From Bradyrhizobium mercantei (GTDB lineage Bacteria > Pseudomonadota > Alphaproteobacteria > Rhizobiales > Xanthobacteraceae), in assembly GCF_001982635.1 (NCBI RefSeq), contig NZ_MKFI01000004.1:551609-615608 (forward strand): DNA of 64,000 nt. The letters run 5' to 3'. Position numbers and translations under genes: made by a program. A model generated the notes under the pieces. It ran no database searches. It worked only from the letters and a program-made list of their open reading frames with translations, and was not told where the DNA came from. Positions 25,540 through 34,296 of the stretch are shown here, one piece after another. The stretch's first letter is position 1, and each line of letters opens with the position of its first letter.

Positions 25540-26640
25540 ATGACGGTTGCCGGATTTGCATTGCCTGAAAACGCAAGCAGCCACACCGATGCGTTATTCA
25601 TGCCGGTCCGCATTGGGCCACTCGAACTGCGCAACCGCGTGGTGATGGCGCCGATGACCCGCAACCGCGCCGGCGCCGCCGACGTGCCGCAGCCGATCGC
25701 CGCAGAGTATTACCGCCAGCGTGCCACGGCCGGGCTGATCGTCACCGAAGCCTCGCAGATCTCGCCGCAGGGTAAGGGCTATCCGGGCACGCCGGGAATT
25801 TATAGCCGCGAGCAGATCGCCGGCTGGCAGCGCGTGACTGATGCGGTGCACCGCGCTGGCGGCAGAATCGTCCTGCAGCTTTGGCATGTCGGCCGAATCT
25901 CGCATCCCTCGTTGCAGCCCCACGGCGCCCTGCCGGTCGCGCCCTCCGCGATCAAGCCTATGGGCAGCGCGAAGACAGCGGTCGGCCCGCAGCCCTTCGT
26001 GACGCCGCGGGAGCTGGAGACGGCTGAGCTGCCAGGGATCGTCGAAAGCTATCGCCGAGCCGCGCTCAATGCCGGGGAAGCTGGCTTCGACGGCGTCGAG
26101 ATCCACGCCGCCAACGGCTATCTGCTCGACCAGTTTCTGCGCGACGGCACCAACCACCGGACCGATGCCTATGGCGGCTCGGTCGAGAACCGCGCGCGGC
26201 TGCTGCTCGAAGTAGTCGAGGTGGTGTCGAAGGCGGTCGGTGCCGGCCGGGTCGGCGTACGGCTCTCGCCGATCGGCGCCTTCAACGACATGAAGGACAG
26301 CGACCCCGACGCGCTCTTCCGCCATGTCGCCGAGAAGCTAGGCAGCCGCGGTCTCGCCTATCTCCATGTCTACGAGACCGATCCGAACGGCTTCGACTGG
26401 GCGGCGCTGAAGCGGGCCTTCGGCGGGTGTTACATCGCCAATGGTGCCTATGACAAGGCGCGCGCCGTTGCGGTGCTGTCGAGCGGCCGGGCCGATCTCG
26501 TCGCCTTCGGCGTGCCCTTCATCGGCAATCCCGATCTCGTCGCCCGGCTGAAGACCGGCGAGCAGCTGGCCGAGGCCGACAGCGCGACCTTCTACGGCGG
26601 CGACTATCGCGGCTACACGGACTATCCGGCACTCGCCTGA
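25540..26640 (+). CDS. nemA: Old yellow enzyme / N-ethylmaleimide reductase-like
   Basis: 366-residue FMN alkene or nitroester reductase. APMTRNRA is the N-terminal FMN segment, LQLWHVGRISHPS follows, the substrate-binding His-Asn pair with Tyr is EIHAANGYLLDQFLRDGTN, and RVGVRLSP then LVAFGVPFIGNPDL bind the phosphate. ATG 25540 has AAGGA seven bases before it; a TTG two codons upstream is less likely. Divergence from a TetR gene points to induction by reactive electrophiles. Confidence 0.93.
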   Translation: MTVAGFALPENASSHTDALFMPVRIGPLELRNRVVMAPMTRNRAGAADVPQPIAAEYYRQRATAGLIVTEASQISPQGKGYPGTPGIYSREQIAGWQRVTDAVHRAGGRIVLQLWHVGRISHPSLQPHGALPVAPSAIKPMGSAKTAVGPQPFVTPRELETAELPGIVESYRRAALNAGEAGFDGVEIHAANGYLLDQFLRDGTNHRTDAYGGSVENRARLLLEVVEVVSKAVGAGRVGVRLSPIGAFNDMKDSDPDALFRHVAEKLGSRGLAYLHVYETDPNGFDWAALKRAFGGCYIANGAYDKARAVAVLSSGRADLVAFGVPFIGNPDLVARLKTGEQLAEADSATFYGGDYRGYTDYPALA

Positions 26641-26878
26641 TGCGTGAAAGCTCGCTTTGGATCGCCTCCATTCGCCCTCGATCGCGGAGACCCGCCAGGG
26701 CCTGGCCAATGAGTGTCACCCGGCAGGTGCCTCGCGGTCTTTCGGCGGCGCCGCCCGCGCTGCGGCGAAATGAGGCGAGGAAGCGCCGCGCCGCATTGCC
26801 GAGCGTCCCATGCCTGCTCATCAAGCCGGTCGCATGGATCACATTGATCGTTTCGAACGCAAACCAGGGAGGTCAGAA

Positions 26879-27730
26879 ATGTCTCACACGCACGTGACAG
26901 CACCAACACAATTCATCGAAGCGAAGGGGATTCGCTTCGCATTCCGCCGATTTGGGACGGAAACGGGTGTGCCCCTCGTATTCATGCAGCACTTCCGCGG
27001 CGGGCTCGATCATTGGGATCCGGCTATCACCGATGGTCTTGCCAGAAACCGACCCGTGATTCTGTTCGACAATGCAGGCGTCGCAGGCTCGAGCGGCGAG
27101 ACGCCTGAGACTATCGAGGCGATGGGCGACTTCGCCGTGGCCTTTATTCGCGCGCTCGGCCTGGCACAGGTCGATCTTCTGGGCTTCTCGATGGGCGGCT
27201 ATGTGGCACAGGCGGTCACGCTGCAGGAGCCGACGCTCGTCAGGCGGCTGATGCTGCTGGGCACAGGTCCGAGCGGCGGCGAGCCCTCGCAGGATGCGAA
27301 TTTTCCAAAGCACGCAACCTCAACTGATCCAACAACCGGCGAGTGCGGGCTAGATGCCTTCTTGTACTTGTTTTTTTCGCCTTCGGCGGAAAGCCAGAGA
27401 GCCGGCAGAGCGTTTTGGGAACGTCGTCATCAACGCAAGGCCGATGTCGACAAGCCAAGTTCCGAGCAAACGATGAGGGCCCAACTGGCGTCGTTCCAGA
27501 CATGGCGCCAAGTCAAAGGGGAACGGTTCGCGGCTCTAAGGGAGATTTCCCAGCCGACGCTGGTTGTGAACGGCAACAACGACGTGATGGTCCCAACGAT
27601 TAACTCGTACACGCTCGCCCAGCACATCCCAAACGCACAACTGATCATTTATCCCGATGCCGGCCATGGTTCGCAATTCCAGTATCCGGATCTCTTCCTT
27701 GCGCATGCGCGTCTGTTTCTCGACAGCTGA
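26879..27730 (+). CDS. Alpha/beta hydrolase
   Basis: 283-residue alpha/beta hydrolase with the nucleophile Ser in LLGFSMGGYVAQ, an oxyanion loop at FMQHFRGGLDHWD, acid in NGNNDVMVP and His in PDAGHGSQF. A strong AGGGAGG lies 7 bases before ATG 26879. It resembles haloperoxidase-like or carboxylesterase hydrolases. It is more AT-rich than its neighbours and preceded by 238 bp in which I see no other gene. Substrate unknown. Confidence 0.87.
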   Translation: MSHTHVTAPTQFIEAKGIRFAFRRFGTETGVPLVFMQHFRGGLDHWDPAITDGLARNRPVILFDNAGVAGSSGETPETIEAMGDFAVAFIRALGLAQVDLLGFSMGGYVAQAVTLQEPTLVRRLMLLGTGPSGGEPSQDANFPKHATSTDPTTGECGLDAFLYLFFSPSAESQRAGRAFWERRHQRKADVDKPSSEQTMRAQLASFQTWRQVKGERFAALREISQPTLVVNGNNDVMVPTINSYTLAQHIPNAQLIIYPDAGHGSQFQYPDLFLAHARLFLDS

Positions 27731-28052
27731 GGCACCGCGCGCAGAATGAACGCATGAAGTTCTCGTAGCGTCGGCCGCGGCCTCCTATTCACCCGTTTGC
27801 GCAAGGTTGGATAGGAGCCCGCTCCCGTGCATCTGCGGCAATGCGTTCTGCTTCCGAGCCCTTGGCATGCTCGTCTGCCGATCTTTCCGCAGCCATCAAT
27901 CAGACGATCCGCTCGCCCGGCTAGCGCTGATTGCTTCCCGCCACTCCCATAGGCCGGAGCCACCCATGAGCCTGGAGACCAGCGGCCAGCCGCTCGCCGG
28001 TGGTGATGGCGTTTCCCCGAGTCTCGACCCGCTAGCGTACAGGAGTTCAGCC
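27731..28052. other. Gap upstream of thioesterase
   Basis: About 320 bp without a convincing gene. An in-frame ATG at 27966 would add 29 residues to the thioesterase, but these do not look like the family, so this may be leader sequence. No hairpin terminator or promoter stands out. Confidence 0.4.
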
Positions 28053-28502
28053 ATGAGCCTAATCGACGAGGTCGCACCTGGCCTAAACGGCGTCGAACAG
28101 TTGCGCGCCTTGATACTGTCGAACAGGCAACCCGCCATCTGCCGGACCCTGCAATTCTCGCTGGTGGAGATTGAGGAAGGTCGCGCAGTATTCGAGGGAC
28201 AACCTGCCGGCCACGCGCTCAACCCGATCGGCACAATTCACGGCGGATATGCGGCCGCTCTGCTCGACAGCGCCTGCGGCTGCGCCGTGCATTCAAGGAT
28301 GCGAGCCGACCAGGGCTTCACCACTCTCGAACTCAAAGTCGCCTATCACAAGGCTATGACGGACAGGACCGGCCGCGTGCGGGCCGAGGGGCGGCTCGTC
28401 AGCCTTGGCCGTCGAGTGGGCTTCGCCGAGGGCACGCTCAGAGACGGCAACGGCGCCCTCTATGCTACCGCCACCTCGACCCTCCTGGTGTTTGACCGTT
28501 GA
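28053..28502 (+). CDS. PaaI-family thioesterase (hotdog fold)
   Basis: 149-residue acyl-CoA thioesterase of the PaaI type. The family core is HALNPIGTIHGGYAAALLDSACGCAV (catalytic region G-x-x-H-G-G), followed by FTTLELKVAYHKAM and the final strand GALYATATSTLLVFD. ATG 28053 has AGGAG seven bases before it and gives a normal-length protein. It hydrolyses a CoA thioester, perhaps of an aromatic or branched acid. It stands alone. Confidence 0.88.
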   Translation: MSLIDEVAPGLNGVEQLRALILSNRQPAICRTLQFSLVEIEEGRAVFEGQPAGHALNPIGTIHGGYAAALLDSACGCAVHSRMRADQGFTTLELKVAYHKAMTDRTGRVRAEGRLVSLGRRVGFAEGTLRDGNGALYATATSTLLVFDR

Positions 28503-28685
28503 GTGTCCCAAGGCGTCTTGTGTTTTGCGGATCGATCCCATCGGTGAATACGGACTGCGCTTGAGCAGGCTTTCCACATGATGATGGTCGAGCCATTGCG
28601 AGGGCCGATCAGATATCTTCCTCAAACGCGGTATTGGCGCGTGCCCGTTCCGCCTGTCCCGCCTTCAGGCGGCAAACGCTTCGGC

Positions 28686-29585
28686 CTAGCGCTTCGTCTT
28701 GTGAAGCACCATCCTGCCCTTTGAAGCAATGCCACCCCACCTGGCAGACCAGCCGACTTCCGAGGTGGAGGGGCGTTCGGTGCGCTTCTGATCCCAGGCG
28801 CCCTGTAACGCAAACAGGGCGCCCTGGGGATCGGCACATCGAACGATCCAGCAACCATCGGGCAACTCGATCGGACCCTGGAGGACCCGGCCGCCGCCGG
28901 CATGAACGCGCTTGGCGGCCGCGCCGATGTCGTCGACATTGAAGTAGTAGAGCCAACAGGGCTGCGACACGCTCGGAAGCTTGGTGAGCATGCCGCCGAT
29001 CGTCTGTCCGGCCGCCGAAAACAATTCATACACGTCTGCCGGATCGGCTCCAGCATGGGCCTTCTGCCAGCCAAGAAGCTCGCCGTAAAATGCAAAGATC
29101 CTGTTCCGATCTTCGGCCAGCAACTCGTGCCAGCCCACGCGCCCGGGCTCGTCCAATCCGCCGGGTTGCGGTTGGCCATATGTCAGTCCTGTGACCAGCG
29201 CAAACGTCGCTCCTTGCGGATCGGCGACCACTGAAATTCGGCCGATATTGCTGTCGGTCGGCGATACCAGGATGGCGCCGCCAAGACGGCGGATCTGCGC
29301 GGCCTTCGCATCCATGTCATCGACGGCGACGTAGCCGACCCATCTCGGCGTTGCGCCCAATCGCAGCCCCTCTTCGGGGAGCTCCATGAGCCCAACCACC
29401 GGCGTGTCGCCTGCACTAAGCACCGTATAGGCCAGCTCCGGCGTTGACGCATCTTTCGTCGCCCAGCCGACGACCTTGCCATAGAAGGCAGCCGCCGCCC
29501 GCATGTCCGTCGTCAGGAGTTCATACCAGGCGAAGCGTCCGGGCTGATCGACCAAGCTAATTTCCCTGTTCAAGCGGGCCGGCAA
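28686..29585 (-). CDS. Two-domain VOC (glyoxalase-fold) protein
   Basis: 299 residues in two tandem VOC domains (about 15-130 and 145-260), each starting W-Y/H-E-L-L with AFYGKVVGW or AFYGELLGW and ending in ADPQGATFAL or ADPQGALFAL. This is the pattern of hydroxylase-type YP_ VOC proteins found in actinobacteria and rhizobia. The reading frame has a stop just upstream, so the TTG at 29585 seems to be the start. About 40 extra residues trail the second domain. Function unknown; it may bind a small ligand or confer resistance. Confidence 0.82.
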   Translation of the reverse strand: MPARLNREISLVDQPGRFAWYELLTTDMRAAAAFYGKVVGWATKDASTPELAYTVLSAGDTPVVGLMELPEEGLRLGATPRWVGYVAVDDMDAKAAQIRRLGGAILVSPTDSNIGRISVVADPQGATFALVTGLTYGQPQPGGLDEPGRVGWHELLAEDRNRIFAFYGELLGWQKAHAGADPADVYELFSAAGQTIGGMLTKLPSVSQPCWLYYFNVDDIGAAAKRVHAGGGRVLQGPIELPDGCWIVRCADPQGALFALQGAWDQKRTERPSTSEVGWSARWGGIASKGRMVLHKTKR

Positions 29586-29724
29586 TTGCGCACTGCATCA
29601 AACCGCCCCCGTCGCAATCCGCTCACGGGCGCGGATATTCGGCGCCTTCGATGAAATTGCAGCGATATTGTTCATGAAGATGAATGCAACCCAACCCCCA
29701 TTACATTTCGTGTACCCCCAAATC

Positions 29725-29753
29725 TTGCCTGTCTTGTTGGCTCGTCGTAGGAT
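29725..29753 (+). promoter_or_regulatory. Candidate sigma-70 promoter of the TOMM precursor
   Basis: TTGCCT at 29725-29730 and TAGGAT at 29748-29753 with the ideal 17-base spacing, about 45 bp before the precursor start. Each box matches four of six consensus bases. No other promoter of this quality is visible in the 212-bp gap. Confidence 0.45.
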
Positions 29754-29797
29754 CGCGGCTTACGGAGATCCTTCTTCCAACATTGGAGGATGCGGCC

Positions 29798-30271
29798 ATG
29801 CAGCGGGCGAAGCAAGCTTCGAAAAAGAAGCGAATGACCAAAGCCGCGATGCCGGCGCTGGGAGTAGCCGGTCTAACCTTTTCGCTGGCGGGAAGTGCGT
29901 CGGCTTCGGCCGTACCGACCGGCGACGTCCAACACAGGCCGAGCTTCGCGCCCGGCCAGGTGACCGCGCTCAGCGAAGAAGAACTCGCCGACGTCAGCCT
30001 CGCCACCTTCCATCTCAACCTCATCGACCATGGAAGCGTCGCGGGCGGTGTGCTGCTCGCGCGGGGATGCGGTGGTTGTCATGGCTGCGGAGGTGCCAGA
30101 GGTTGCGGAGGCTGCCGAGGCTGCGGCGGATGCAGAGCGTGCAGAGGCTGCCGCTGCGGCGTCGGTTGCGGTGGATGTGGTGGCTGCGGCGTCGGTTGGA
30201 TCGGGGTAGGCGTGCCATGGGTGTCATGCGCAGGCTGCTGTGCATCGTGGGGCCGCTGCCGCTGGTGCTAG
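29798..30271 (+). CDS. TOMM/LAP precursor peptide, Cys-Gly-rich core
   Basis: 157-residue precursor of a ribosomal peptide. Residues 1-38 look like a signal peptide: basic KQASKKKRMTK, hydrophobic AAMPALGVAGLTFSLAG, then SASASA. Residues 50-88 form the leader with ALSEEELADVS, ending near a Gly-Gly (SVAGG). Residues 1-90 lack Cys. The core (91-157) has 18 Cys, mostly at three-residue steps (CGGCHGCGG, CGGCRGCGGC), with Arg and a Trp-containing tail ending in Cys. The ATG has GGAGGA seven bases before it. The YcaO and SagB genes downstream would turn core Cys into thiazolines and thiazoles. The C-x-x repeat recalls Bacillus heterocycloanthracins. Product and target unknown. Confidence 0.88.
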   Translation: MQRAKQASKKKRMTKAAMPALGVAGLTFSLAGSASASAVPTGDVQHRPSFAPGQVTALSEEELADVSLATFHLNLIDHGSVAGGVLLARGCGGCHGCGGARGCGGCRGCGGCRACRGCRCGVGCGGCGGCGVGWIGVGVPWVSCAGCCASWGRCRWC

Positions 30272-30315
30272 GAAGCATCGTCCCCTGACTATGTATCGAC
30301 ACGTCGTGATTTCAT

Positions 30316-30350
30316 TGGCCGGGCCCGCGAACGACCCGGCCATTTTGTTG
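30316..30350 (+). terminator. Hairpin terminator/attenuator after the precursor
   Basis: Eight-base-pair GC-rich stem TGGCCGGG (30316-30323) with CCCGGCCA (30335-30342), an 11-base loop, then TTTTGTTG. It lies 45 bp after the precursor stop and before the YcaO gene. It would give excess precursor mRNA with partial read-through to the enzymes. Confidence 0.7.
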
Positions 30351-30520
30351 CTATCGTTGCCACCATTGCTGCGCCTGGCCGGCCAGCTTGCCGATGGCGG
30401 GCGAGTGTGATCCAACTTATTCGAAGAATAGTCGAGCTCGGCGCACAAGTTGGGCGGGGCAGTGGTTTGCCGAGCGCCGGCAACCGGCAGTGACGGGAAC
30501 AGGATCGGCGTGCTGACCCG

Positions 30521-32767
30521 ATGACAGTCAATCGCAAGAGCCGCGCCGCGAGGCAGACCCGCAAGGGCGTCTTGCGCTTCGCGCCGAACTTCACCGCCTA
30601 TGTCATTCCTCCCAATCTGGTCTGTCTTTATTCCGAGAATCGCAAGTTCTTCCTGCACGGCGAACTGTATTGTGCGGTAGCCACGGCGATCGGAAAAAAT
30701 GGAAAGGCGGCGCCAGAGATCGTTCGCCGGCTTTCAAAGAGTTTTCCCGCCGACAAGATCGAGGAAGCGATCAGCCGGCTGTTGGAGCGCCAATACGTCG
30801 TTGGTGGAGCATCGCACGCATTCGCAGGCGCCGTTGATGGATATTGGGCGAGCCTTGGCCTGCCTCCCGAGCTGGCGGAGCAGAATCTCCGCAATTGCCC
30901 TGTGCGGGTGGAATCGATCGATGTCAAAGGCGCCAGGGAACTGAGCACGGCCTTGAGCAAGCTTGGCGTTCGGATCGCCAAGCGATCGCCCAGGCTCATC
31001 ATCACGCTGGTGAACGACTATCTTGATCGAGGGCTCGCCGAGCTGAACGGGAAGCGCGTCGCCGACGGGACGCCGTGGCTCCTGGTGCAGCCGTCAGGCG
31101 TGATTCCGCTGGTGGGACCTGTGTTCAAGCCGGGCGAGAGCGCCTGCTGGACCTGCCTGTTCGATCGCATGATACGCAATCGGGAGATCAAGGGATTTCT
31201 CGACCGCGGGCCGGCGCAAGCGGTCGCCGTATCGCCCCTGGTCCACGACACCGTTGGACAGACCGCAGTTCACTTCGCTGCCGTGGAGATCACGAAGGCG
31301 ATCGCCTCGGGTTTTCGCACCGACCTGCGCGATCACATGGCAAGCTTCGACCTGACTGGTGCCGTCATCGCCAAGCACTATGTCGCGAAACGCCCGCAAT
31401 GTCCCACTTGCGGCAGCAAGAAGCTGCAGAGCGCGCGCCGGGCAGCAACCCCGATCGAGATTGCCGAGGGCAGAAAGCTCATAGCCACCAGCGGCGGATA
31501 CCGCACCGTGACGTCGCGAACCACCGTCGCGCGGTTCCGCAAACACGTCAGTCCACTGACCGGTGTCGTTTCGCGGCTCGAGCGGATCGAGGCCGATCTG
31601 CCGATGAATACGAATTTTTTCGCCTACCACAACTTCTCCGCGCCGGCCTGGAACATTGACCAGCTCAGATCCGGACTGAGCGGCGGCAGCTTCGGCAAGG
31701 GTTCTACAGCCGAGCAGGGCGAGGCCAGCGCGCTCATGGAGGCGATCGAGCGCTATTCGGGCATTTTCCAGGGTGACGAGATCAGGACGAACCGTCGCTT
31801 TGCCGACTTCGCTCCCGGTGACGCTCTTCTTCCCAACGACGTCCAGCTTTTCAGCGACACGCAATTTCAGAACAGACATGCCCCGCAGCCGGACGATTCA
31901 CACCCGGTTCCCGAGCCGTTCGATCCCTCGACAAAAGCCGAATGGTCGCCGGTCTGGTCGTTACGCGACAAGCGCTTCAAATATCTTCCGACCGGCCTGC
32001 TGTATTTTTTCTATGGCGGCTTCCACACGGATTCCAACGGATGTGCGGCCGGCAACACCCGTGAGGAAGCCATCGTTCAAGGCTTCCTCGAACTGGTCGA
32101 ACGCGATGCCTACGCCATCTGGTGGTACAATCGACTGCAGCGCGCCGAAGTCGACCTCACGCAATTCGACGATTCCTATGTGCGGGATCTGCGAGCCCAG
32201 CTTGCAGATGCGGGGCGCAGGCTTTGGGTGCTCGACATCACCAGCGATCTCGGCATTCCCTCCTACGTGGCGATCACGCATTGGATGCAGAACGGACACG
32301 AAAATATCGAGTTCGGATCCGGCTCGCATTTCGATCGCCGTATAGCCCTGCTGCGTTCCCTCACGGAGCTGACCCAGTTCATGTCGATTGGCATGATGGG
32401 CGGCGGAAGCGGCGAGAAGCCGACGCTTGACGGTGTTACGCCGCTGCGACTTGGCGATTATCCCTTCCTGATCCCCAGCGACAATCCGATCGTCCCGCCG
32501 GCACCGGGCCTCAAGGTCCACGACAATACGAGCGACCAGGTCAATGCCTGCATCGAGATTGCCACCGGTGCCGGACATGATTTCCTCGTGCTCGACCAGA
32601 CGCGGCCCGACGTCGAAGTCCCCGTCGTGAGGGTACTCGTTCCGGGCTTACGGCACTTCTATCGCCGCTTCGCGCCCGGCCGGCTCTACGATGTTCCGGT
32701 GAAGCTTGGATTATTGGACCGCCCGCGACTGGAAAGCGAACTGACTCCGTTCCTTCCACACACCTGA
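30521..32767 (+). CDS. TOMM cyclodehydratase: E1-like + YcaO fusion
   Basis: 748 residues. The N-terminal part (about 20-320) is the Ocin/ThiF-like leader-binding partner with a zinc site, C209-C212 (CWTC) and C294-C297 (CPTC). The C-terminal part (about 330-748) is the YcaO domain, which activates amides with ATP; its nucleotide/Mg motifs are EASALMEAIERYSG (401-414) and ELVERDAY (524-531), with a Pro-containing tail LTPFLPHT. It makes azolines on Cys of the precursor core. The ATG at 30521 lies about 175 bp after the hairpin and has only a weak ribosome site. The dehydrogenase gene follows within 15 bp. Confidence 0.92.
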   Translation: MTVNRKSRAARQTRKGVLRFAPNFTAYVIPPNLVCLYSENRKFFLHGELYCAVATAIGKNGKAAPEIVRRLSKSFPADKIEEAISRLLERQYVVGGASHAFAGAVDGYWASLGLPPELAEQNLRNCPVRVESIDVKGARELSTALSKLGVRIAKRSPRLIITLVNDYLDRGLAELNGKRVADGTPWLLVQPSGVIPLVGPVFKPGESACWTCLFDRMIRNREIKGFLDRGPAQAVAVSPLVHDTVGQTAVHFAAVEITKAIASGFRTDLRDHMASFDLTGAVIAKHYVAKRPQCPTCGSKKLQSARRAATPIEIAEGRKLIATSGGYRTVTSRTTVARFRKHVSPLTGVVSRLERIEADLPMNTNFFAYHNFSAPAWNIDQLRSGLSGGSFGKGSTAEQGEASALMEAIERYSGIFQGDEIRTNRRFADFAPGDALLPNDVQLFSDTQFQNRHAPQPDDSHPVPEPFDPSTKAEWSPVWSLRDKRFKYLPTGLLYFFYGGFHTDSNGCAAGNTREEAIVQGFLELVERDAYAIWWYNRLQRAEVDLTQFDDSYVRDLRAQLADAGRRLWVLDITSDLGIPSYVAITHWMQNGHENIEFGSGSHFDRRIALLRSLTELTQFMSIGMMGGGSGEKPTLDGVTPLRLGDYPFLIPSDNPIVPPAPGLKVHDNTSDQVNACIEIATGAGHDFLVLDQTRPDVEVPVVRVLVPGLRHFYRRFAPGRLYDVPVKLGLLDRPRLESELTPFLPHT

Positions 32768-32779
32768 AGGTTGGCCTCC

Positions 32780-34237
32780 GTGCGCGTGCTCCGGAAAAAG
32801 CCGACCAGGAAGATCGCACCAGTCATCGCCGCCCGATTGAACGGTCGGTTTTCCCTTCACATGCAGGCGGACGGAAGCATCGCCGCTGCCCTCGGCCACC
32901 ATACGGTCAATCTGGGACAATTCAGCACGGCGGCGATCGACCGTGCGGGACATCTCGCCTCCGGCCTGCCGCTCGCCTCCTTTGCCGGCAAAAGCGCCCT
33001 CGCGAGGCAGGTTCGTGCCCTGGTGCAGCGACTGGCGCGGCACGGACTTCTCGAATACCGCCTATGCTCTCCGCGCGAAGAGCAGGACCTCGTGGTCATC
33101 GAGCCGCAGGTCGCCGAGTACTGGCCGCAACCTGCAAGGCTGGGGAACGGCGATACCATCGTGTTGTCGCGCTTCGCCTATCTGCGCCGGCGCGGCAACG
33201 AGATGGTGCTGGAATCGCCGCGTGCCGGGGCGCTGTTCCGGATTTGCGATCCCGCCATCGCTGCCACCCTCGCGGCCCTGTCGCAGCCCCAGAAGATCAG
33301 CAAGCTTCGCCGCCACGCGACCTCCTTGAACCTCGCTCTGCTCGGATTGCTGCTCGACAGCCAGATGCTGATCAAGCTCAATGCGAAAGACGGCGACGGC
33401 CTTCGGGTGAATGAAGGCGACGGCAATCTCGTTCTCTGGGATTTCCACGATCTCGTGTTTCACACCCGGAGCACGGAGGGCCGGCATGCCGATCCAGTTG
33501 GCGGCGCGTTCACCTATGCGGGCGTCGTTCCGCCGCTGCCTGCGACGCGTCCGCGTTGGCCAGGCGAGAAGATCGCCCTCCACAAGCTCTCCACGCCGGA
33601 GCCGATCTCGCCCTTCGCGAAGCTGTTGCGTGAACGCCATTCGATACGAGATTTCGACGACCGGAATCCGGTCACGCTCGCCGAACTCGCACAGTTTCTC
33701 GACACCACCGCCCGCGTGCTATCGGAATGGAAGAACGGCGCGAATTTTGACGGCGGTCCTGAAGTCACCTACAGCGCGAGGCCTTATCCATCGGCGGGCA
33801 GCGCCTACGAGCTGGAATTGTACCTGGCGGTCTCGAACTGCGAGGGGCTTGCGCGCGGATTCTACCACTACGATGCGGGTGGTCACGCACTGGTCGCGAT
33901 CGACGCTTCCGCCCAGCAGCTCCAGGCGCTCTCGACGGCGGCCGAGTTTGCCATGGACGCGCCCGGCCCGCCGCAGGTCCTGATCACGATCGCCGCGCGT
34001 TTTGGGCGGGTGTCCTGGAAATACAGCTCAATCGCATATTCGCTGATCCTGAAGGACGTCGGCACCATGATCCAGACATTCTATCTGGCGGCGACCGATA
34101 TGGGCCTTGGCGGCTGCGCCATCGGCACGACCAACATCGATCTGTTTGCGAAAATCACCGGGCTCGAATTTCATGTCGAGAGCCCGGTCGGTCAATTTGC
34201 ACTCGGACGCGGCAAGGCACCGCTGGCCGCAAGCTAG
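32780..34237 (+). CDS. SagB-type azoline dehydrogenase
   Basis: 485-residue FMN oxidoreductase that oxidises azolines to azoles in TOMM pathways. The first 265 residues form a poorly conserved N-terminal part. The nitroreductase-like domain follows from about 270, with LLRERHSIRDFDD, YPSAGSAYELELYL and GLGGCAIGTTN near the end. GAAGG about 10 bases ahead favours the GTG at 32780 over TTG 32771. It is in the same operon as the YcaO gene. Its presence implies aromatic thiazoles rather than only thiazolines in the product. Confidence 0.9.
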   Translation: MRVLRKKPTRKIAPVIAARLNGRFSLHMQADGSIAAALGHHTVNLGQFSTAAIDRAGHLASGLPLASFAGKSALARQVRALVQRLARHGLLEYRLCSPREEQDLVVIEPQVAEYWPQPARLGNGDTIVLSRFAYLRRRGNEMVLESPRAGALFRICDPAIAATLAALSQPQKISKLRRHATSLNLALLGLLLDSQMLIKLNAKDGDGLRVNEGDGNLVLWDFHDLVFHTRSTEGRHADPVGGAFTYAGVVPPLPATRPRWPGEKIALHKLSTPEPISPFAKLLRERHSIRDFDDRNPVTLAELAQFLDTTARVLSEWKNGANFDGGPEVTYSARPYPSAGSAYELELYLAVSNCEGLARGFYHYDAGGHALVAIDASAQQLQALSTAAEFAMDAPGPPQVLITIAARFGRVSWKYSSIAYSLILKDVGTMIQTFYLAATDMGLGGCAIGTTNIDLFAKITGLEFHVESPVGQFALGRGKAPLAAS

Positions 34238-34296
34238 AGGGTCAGCGCACGCGAGAATGAACGTAACGCCGATTGGAACGATCGGTCGAAACAACG

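Noticed and set aside
29668..30288. Alternative frame over the TOMM precursor (206 codons)
   Set aside because: Arg-rich shadow. The other frame has the ribosome site, Cys-free leader and regular Cys-Gly core expected of a precursor.
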